Source: Microcoleus sp. bin38.metabat.b11b12b14.051
Lineage (GTDB): Bacteria > Cyanobacteriota > Cyanobacteriia > Cyanobacteriales > Microcoleaceae
Reading direction: 5' to 3'
DNA: 64,000 nucleotides
Assembly: GCF_013299165.1 (NCBI RefSeq)
Contig: NZ_JAAFKD010000001.1
Location: 186,001-250,000 of the forward strand
Both the position numbers and the translations under genes were made by a program. Shown here one piece after another: positions 59,327 to 64,000 of the stretch. The stretch's first letter is position 1; every line of letters starts with the position of its first letter. The notes under the pieces were generated by a model, which ran no database searches, was not told the DNA's origin, and saw only the letters and a list, made by a program, of their open reading frames with translations.

Positions 59327-59759
59327 ATTCCGCTGTTTGTGTGCAGGTTATAAGCCCGCCCCACCAAATATTTTGTAGTGACACAACAATGTTCAGTAGT
59401 GTCAACTTAAGTCTGAAACCTGAGACATCTCGCTTTGCGTCGAGTCCATCACCCCCTAAATCCCCCTTGGTAAGGGGGACTTTGAGCGCTTCCAGTCTCC
59501 CCGGATAGTCGGAGAACTTTTATGGCTTCCGGTTCCCCCCTTACCAAGGGGGGCTAGGGGGTTAGAGGCTTTAATCGTGAGACAGAAGTCTGTGACTACA
59601 TTCTTGGTAAAAGGGACTTTGAGCGCTTCCAGTCCCCCCCTTACCAAGGGGGGTTAGGGGGGTTAGAGGCCTTAATCGTCAGACAGCAGATATAGACTAC
59701 ATAAGACCTTAAATTGACAGCAACGAACAATGTTGTGTCCCATCCAGCGGGATCAAATT
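59327..59759. repeat. Dispersed C/G-run hairpin repeats before msrA
   Basis: A partly duplicated block of CCCCCTTGGTAAGGGGGACT, GAGCGCTTCCAGT and CCCCTTACCAAGGGGGG at 59448-59560, with a shorter second copy at 59607-59665. Each ends with TTAGAGGC-TTAATCGT and AGACAG. It resembles family B interior sequence but lacks the CAATACGGTT ends. The remaining sequence holds no gene. Confidence 0.8.
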
Positions 59760-60413
59760 TCAAGCTTGAGACATAGCAGGCAAACAAACCTTAGTACCGC
59801 CCAAACCGCAATAACCGTTCGGGTTTTTAGCAAGATACTGCTGGTGATAGGCTTCTGCGTAATAAAACTCAGGAGCATCAATAATTTCAGTAGTAATCTT
59901 GCCATAACCAGCGGGCGTCAAAGCTTGCTGGTAAGCATCCCGGGAAGCTTCAGCTAGCTGCTTTTGGCTGGCTGAATAGGTGTAAACGCCCGATCGATAT
60001 TGAGTACCCGAATCATTCCCCTGCTTCATTCCTTGAGTCGGATTGTGACTTTCCCAAAAAACTTTGAGCAGCGTTTCGTAACTAATTACCTTCGGATCGA
60101 ACACAACCAAAACTACTTCATTATGTCCCGTCATCCCGCTGCAAACTTCGTTATAAGTAGCATTCGGAGTAATCCCAGCCGCGTAGCCCACAGCCGTCGA
60201 AAAAACTCCATTTTGCTGCCAAAATTTGCGTTCCGCGCCCCAAAAACAGCCCAGCCCAAACATGGCAATTTCCATGCCGTCTGGAAAAGGAGGCTTGAGG
60301 GGATTGCCGTTAACAAAGTGAGTTGCCGGTACCGGCATCTGCTCTGCCCGTCCCGGCAATGCGTCTTGGGGAGAGGGCAGGCTCGACTTTTTGCCAAATC
60401 CAAATAGCACCAT
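59760..60413 (-). CDS. msrA: Peptide methionine sulfoxide reductase
   Basis: MsrA reduces methionine-S-sulfoxide in proteins and is part of oxidative-stress repair. The catalytic motif [13 protein letters not shown] carries C56. The substrate-binding Glu and Asp lie in the [20 protein letters not shown] and [19 protein letters not shown] blocks. The C-terminal [11 protein letters not shown] holds the resolving cysteines, and the protein ends close after (LPAMSQA). There is an N-terminal extension of about 45 residues before the conserved core, as in other cyanobacteria. It is monocistronic. Confidence 0.95.
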   Translation of the reverse strand: MVLFGFGKKSSLPSPQDALPGRAEQMPVPATHFVNGNPLKPPFPDGMEIAMFGLGCFWGAERKFWQQNGVFSTAVGYAAGITPNATYNEVCSGMTGHNEVVLVVFDPKVISYETLLKVFWESHNPTQGMKQGNDSGTQYRSGVYTYSASQKQLAEASRDAYQQALTPAGYGKITTEIIDAPEFYYAEAYHQQYLAKNPNGYCGLGGTKVCLPAMSQA

Positions 60414-60728
60414 AAGCTTGTAAGGGATCTCCGATCGATGTCTTTACCTTACTTAATAATATCAGATATTGACTCAAAAGAGTGGTTCTGTTGAAGGTGG
60501 GCGCTAAAGCAACAATACCGAATTATTTTTCGGATGGTTTTTGGTGATACTGCTCACGGCTAATGCAGTTTTAAATCACATGAGGCAGTGCTATCTGTCA
60601 CTAAAAAAAGCCTAAATTATCACCTATTGTTGAGGTACAAATCACCGGGATCGCAGGCAAAACATCCGATTATTGAAGGTGTGGTGTTGTAGCAGTTATT
60701 TAAGACAATTTATAGGGAGTGTTGAACA
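60414..60728. other. Spacer before the 45-residue gene
   Basis: 315 bases with no gene; the segment just before 60729 (TATAGGGAGTGTTGAACA) gives the ribosome binding region. No repeat family was recognised. Confidence 0.6.
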
Positions 60729-60866
60729 ATGACAGTTAAACCTTGCAGCCAACCTTTAAAATCTAATCCATTTATTACTTACCGCGATCCAATTACAGGT
60801 AAGTGGATTGTGGTCAATCTGAATTTGCCGACTGCACCGGAAAAACAACAGTTAGCAGCAGCTTAA
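60729..60866 (+). CDS. Small conserved-looking protein, 45 residues
   Basis: A 45-residue frame starting MTVKPCSQPLKSNPFITYRD, then PITGKWIVVNLNLPTAPE. The run NPF-TYRDPITGKW resembles small proteins I recall in other cyanobacteria, but no function is known. GGGAG lies 10-14 bases before the start. Short basic/aromatic composition suggests a soluble cytoplasmic peptide. Confidence 0.65.
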   Translation: MTVKPCSQPLKSNPFITYRDPITGKWIVVNLNLPTAPEKQQLAAA

Positions 60867-60899
60867 GCTGTCCTATTAATTATGTTAAAAACTATGTTG

Positions 60900-61004
60900 C
60901 AATACGGCTCATTTAACAATTGTCCGAAGAGAGTAATGAAGCAAACAAGAGTGTCTATTTTTCATCGGGTTTCCCTGTTTTTATTTGTTAAGTGAACCGT
61001 ATTG
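60900..61004. mobile_element. MITE-like element with CAATACGG ends
   Basis: A 105-base element from CAATACGGCTCATTTAACAA to the complement of CAATACGGTTCACTTAACAA. The ends resemble family B ends, CAATACGGTT then a TTAA core, but the interior lacks C/G runs. No target-site duplication was found. Confidence 0.75.
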
Positions 61005-61204
61005 TAATATTTTCTCTATTTTTCTGGTGCTGATAAATGTTTGTAATGGGAATGCAAGTCCTCGGATTTTTGCGGACTAAAGTCCTCACTACAAACCTAT
61101 TTGGGTTTTTTGTTCGATCGGCTCGGATTAGTTTAGTGAGGAATTTTTGCGGACTAAAGTCCTCACTACAAACCTATTTGTTTTATAGCTGGTGCTTTCT
61201 ACTT
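61005..61204. repeat. Two partial hairpin repeat arms
   Basis: GCGGACTAAAGTCCTCACTA, then CAAACC, at about 61074 and again at 61154, members of the AGGACTTTAGTCC hairpin family. The facing left arms are degraded. No gene was seen. Confidence 0.75.
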
Positions 61205-62125
61205 TTAAGGATTACTCATTTCTTTTTTTAGTTCTAAGTACCGATAGAGATATTCGGAAATTATTCCGTGCAAAAACAAGTCGCGTGCTGCATTAAACGG
61301 ACTGTTTGGCGCTAGCGGGTGGCGGTTGACAATTACGTGATTCCAGTCGTAATTTCCGGTAATTTCGCTGACATATACTCCGAAGTTTTCATCAAGCTGA
61401 AGCGACATCACTGCTCGTGCAAATTCGTCGCTAGTCAAACACAGAGAATAAAATACTTTAAACAATTCGATCGCCGATTCTAAATCCAGAATTCTCAACC
61501 ACCTGGAGCTTTCACAATCTATTGCAATTTCTACAGGTTGAATGCTATCATAATTAATTCCCCGTTTTTTGACGAGCTGCAACCAGTTGGGATTTGCCAG
61601 CATTGCTTGGTTGTAATCCCAGACAAAGTTATAGAGAATTAAGTCGTGTTCGAGAAACGCATTGTCAGCTAAATCGCTAACTGTGCGCGGATAAAGTTTT
61701 GACTTTTCAATCTGGGTATCCGGGCCGTTGTCAATCAAAAAATTGATAATGTTGGAGCCGATTGAGATGTGCCGCACAATTAAATAACAAGCTTCGGGCG
61801 AGACAAAGTTATTTAGGAAAAATGCGGCGGATTTGTGCATTAATGTGTAAGCCCGAAATTGAAAGGGTAACAGGCGCTTTGCAGTCATGATTACCGCTAG
61901 CAACAAGTTAGCAATGATTTTGATCGGGATGAGCAAATAATTGCGAGTCCAGTTTTGCAAATCCCTCATCATGTATGCTTTTGCAACTAAATCGACGGGA
62001 ATTGACCGATCGCAAAACAGGACATCCCAAACATTCGGATCTCGGCGGTTGTATGGTTTCGGATCATAGGGGATTGAACGCTCCTCTGGGAGAGTTTCGA
62101 TATCTTGTTTTTGCAGTTTTTGCAT
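61205..62125 (-). CDS. Unrecognised partner protein of the KAS III-HDO fusion
   Basis: A 306-residue protein, mostly helical, with one clear hydrophobic stretch near 80-105 (LLIPIKIIANLLLAVIMTAK) and conserved-looking blocks RRDPNVWDVLFCDRSIPVDL and RHISIGSNIINFLIDNGPDT. No family was recognised. It starts on the base where the upstream fusion gene stops (TAATG, one-base overlap), so the two are translationally coupled and probably act in one pathway. It may be membrane-associated. No catalytic motif can be named with confidence. Confidence 0.7.
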   Translation of the reverse strand: MQKLQKQDIETLPEERSIPYDPKPYNRRDPNVWDVLFCDRSIPVDLVAKAYMMRDLQNWTRNYLLIPIKIIANLLLAVIMTAKRLLPFQFRAYTLMHKSAAFFLNNFVSPEACYLIVRHISIGSNIINFLIDNGPDTQIEKSKLYPRTVSDLADNAFLEHDLILYNFVWDYNQAMLANPNWLQLVKKRGINYDSIQPVEIAIDCESSRWLRILDLESAIELFKVFYSLCLTSDEFARAVMSLQLDENFGVYVSEITGNYDWNHVIVNRHPLAPNSPFNAARDLFLHGIISEYLYRYLELKKEMSNP

Positions 62126-63993
62126 TAGCGAATTTCCTCCAATTGCAGCAAGTATAAACGAGCGGTGACGCTAGCGGTTTTGACAATGCGTCGGGCGATA
62201 TCATCGGTCATCCATTCAGCATTAATCAAATTTTCTAATTTCGCTAAATGCGACTCGTCATTCTCTCCATGATAAGCTAAAAACGATACTTGTTCGTCTT
62301 GCAAACCGAGAGTTTCTTTGATTTGTTCCGCCCACTTTCGTGCTAATTTATTGCCCAATCCTTCGATGATAAACATACTACCAATTAAATCGACTGGATT
62401 TTCTCGCGATGCTTGGTGGAAGATAAAAGCTGATAGGGCTTCGCTGCCGATATTCTTATCATATTCGACAATTTTTGACAAGTCGCCACCGACAGAAACA
62501 TAATTTTGTTCTAGCATTTGATAGTCGCGGTGTTCGTCTTGGGCGTGGCCGATAAAAGTCGATCGCAGGCGAAAGTCAATCATGTTAGAAGCCGCGCGCG
62601 CAATCCAGCGAGCTCCCTCGACAACTTGCGGGCGGAGATTGCACAGCAAAGCTTGATAGTCTTCTATGGTAAACTCTCCCCGGTACAATTTGCGGACGAT
62701 GGGAACGGAACGAATGTCGCGATCGAACTTCAGCCAAATCCAGGCTAACTCCCGCAACAAATAAGCTTGTGGAGAGTTGTGTGCGGAGGGCTTAACCCTT
62801 TCCAGAGGCGAAGTTTCGGAAATCTCAAGCGAGTTATAAATTGGAGAAGTCATAGATTTACTGGTGCTTTCCACAGCAGTTAACATCATGTATCCCGTTG
62901 TAAACCGGCCACTTTCCGGAACAAAACAAAAGATTTTTTGCCCGGGCTGCAACTTGCTTGAATTAAACAAATCCTCTAACATTAAATAAATCGACGCGCA
63001 ACCTGTATTTCCGCGGGTGTACAAGTTGGTAAACCATTTTTCTTCTGGAATCATGCAGCCTGCTTGTTCCAGAAGTTCCACAATTTGTCCTCGGAAAAAG
63101 TGAGAGGAATAATGGCACAGCAGCCAGTCAACTTCCTGCGGACAAACTCTCCCATTTTTTATCAAGCTCAGCCAACCTTCTACCCCTAATTTCATTACAT
63201 TGTCTAGCAAGCGAATATTTTGCCGCAAGTCAAAAGCTCCGGCTGTGGCTGCATCGAGGTAGGTTGAATAATCTAGCCAGCTTTGGGTTGCTGTTTCGTT
63301 TGCTAATCCTGAATACATACAAACTGGATAGGCGTTGGCGTGGGAAATTAGCTCGATCCATTCTATTTTTAAGCTAATTCCTGAGGCGTTGGGATGGTTT
63401 TGGATCAAAAATGCTCCGGCGCCGTCGGAAAGCATCCAGCGCAGAAATTCTGTATCGAAAGGTAGGGGTTTTCCGGCTTTGACTGATGTTTCTGCTTCAA
63501 ATTTGGTGTGTTTGAACAGCCGCGAGGGGAATTCGGAGGCTACGGCGATTGCTGTTTGTTTTTTGCCGAGTTCGAGTTGAGATGTGGCGTAGTTTAAGGC
63601 GGTAACTCCGGCGCAGCAAACTCCTTGCGTTGAAACTATTTCTAGGGGAGATAATTCGGAAAGTTCGCCATGTACTGTGCTGGCAAATCCCGGTACTAAT
63701 AAGTCTGGTAAAGTGGTGGCGCAGGCTAGTAAGTCGATCGCCCCTGGTTCCAAATTTGCCTGGGCGATCGCATCCCGGACGGCAAACGCTGCCATTTGGC
63801 TGTTAGAATAGAGTGTTTGCTGCTGTTTGTCGATCGCGTAGTAGCGCTGTTTAATCCCGTTGCTGTTGAGAATGCGCTGTCTGACTCTCGAAGGGCGATC
63901 GGCAATTTTGCCCAGATACTCCTCCATCTCATCATTATTAATCGGTTTTCCCGGCAAAAATTTTCCAATCCGATTGATATAAGCGCTGTGCAT
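62125..63993 (-). CDS. KAS III-like synthase fused to a heme-oxygenase-like (HDO-type) domain
   Basis: A 622-residue two-domain enzyme. Residues 1-375 are a beta-ketoacyl synthase III/FabH-like thiolase with all three catalytic residues: C127 (STQGVCCAG), H294 (LLCHYSSH) and N329 (TRGNTGCAS). After a linker of about 30 residues, residues 412-622 form a helical heme-oxygenase/TenA-like domain with candidate metal ligands E459 (VVEG), E487/H488 (HAQDEH), E544 (FIIEGL) and D579/H582 (ENDESH). This is the pattern of diiron heme-oxygenase-like oxidases. The reaction is not known; condensing an acyl group and then oxidising or cleaving it is inference. The start MHSAYINRIGKFL is complete. The gene begins only 7 bases before the window end, so upstream operon members may lie outside. 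Confidence 0.85.
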   Translation of the reverse strand: MHSAYINRIGKFLPGKPINNDEMEEYLGKIADRPSRVRQRILNSNGIKQRYYAIDKQQQTLYSNSQMAAFAVRDAIAQANLEPGAIDLLACATTLPDLLVPGFASTVHGELSELSPLEIVSTQGVCCAGVTALNYATSQLELGKKQTAIAVASEFPSRLFKHTKFEAETSVKAGKPLPFDTEFLRWMLSDGAGAFLIQNHPNASGISLKIEWIELISHANAYPVCMYSGLANETATQSWLDYSTYLDAATAGAFDLRQNIRLLDNVMKLGVEGWLSLIKNGRVCPQEVDWLLCHYSSHFFRGQIVELLEQAGCMIPEEKWFTNLYTRGNTGCASIYLMLEDLFNSSKLQPGQKIFCFVPESGRFTTGYMMLTAVESTSKSMTSPIYNSLEISETSPLERVKPSAHNSPQAYLLRELAWIWLKFDRDIRSVPIVRKLYRGEFTIEDYQALLCNLRPQVVEGARWIARAASNMIDFRLRSTFIGHAQDEHRDYQMLEQNYVSVGGDLSKIVEYDKNIGSEALSAFIFHQASRENPVDLIGSMFIIEGLGNKLARKWAEQIKETLGLQDEQVSFLAYHGENDESHLAKLENLINAEWMTDDIARRIVKTASVTARLYLLQLEEIR

Positions 63994-64000
63994 ACCGTCA

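Overview
The window looks like chromosome from a filamentous, non-heterocystous cyanobacterium of the Oscillatoria/Microcoleus type. The evidence is the high density of the HIP1 octamer GCGATCGC, a high-light-inducible (HLIP) protein, several families largely confined to cyanobacteria (DUF3611, DUF3153, RodZ-like HTH protein), mreBCD, and abundant short tandem and palindromic repeats between genes. No plasmid, prophage or CRISPR signature was seen.

Layout. 1-12.5 kb: Uma2-type protein, then a surface-polysaccharide region (methyltransferase, rfbC-rfbD, a DPM1-like glycosyltransferase, three large polytopic membrane proteins of GT-C appearance, an SGNH hydrolase with a DUF433 partner). 12.5-34.6 kb: mostly housekeeping genes: PRC-barrel protein, SMC, MurA, an M48 peptidase whose end overlaps tRNA-Leu(CAA), an EamA transporter, a MerR regulator, HLIP, DUF3611, RodZ-like protein, arginine decarboxylase, sugar-phosphate nucleotidyltransferase, ScpA, LapA-like protein, DUF3153 lipoprotein and PmbA. 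34.8-40.4 kb: a CHAT protease-NTPase-TPR protein and, across an 89-bp tandem array, a small EACC1-like membrane protein, a tail-anchored TPR protein and ssb. This resembles the conflict-system modules of multicellular bacteria. 40.7-45.5 kb: mreBCD, a HAD phosphatase and argB. 45.5-51.1 kb: an island of small toxin/antitoxin-like genes (BrnT/RHH, PIN, DUF433/DUF5615, papain-fold toxin with candidate immunity gene, DUF6883/DUF4926) with decayed and duplicated pieces. 51-60.4 kb: secreted and envelope proteins (PA14/M23 protein, lipoprotein glycosidase-like protein, DUF948, YtxH) and MsrA. 61.2-64 kb: a two-gene operon encoding a KAS III-heme-oxygenase-like fusion and an unrecognised partner, continuing toward the window end.

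A theme across the window is repeat invasion. Several families of short non-autonomous elements and hairpins sit between genes, nest in each other (10.7-11.1 kb), supply the last codons or stop of genes (3170-4999, 6365-8212), and are present in frame inside coding sequences (smc and two membrane-protein genes). The most novel candidates are the KAS III-HDO fusion operon, the CHAT-NTPase-TPR/EACC1-like neighbourhood, and the nested element cluster. All functional statements rest on reading motifs by eye; no database search was run.
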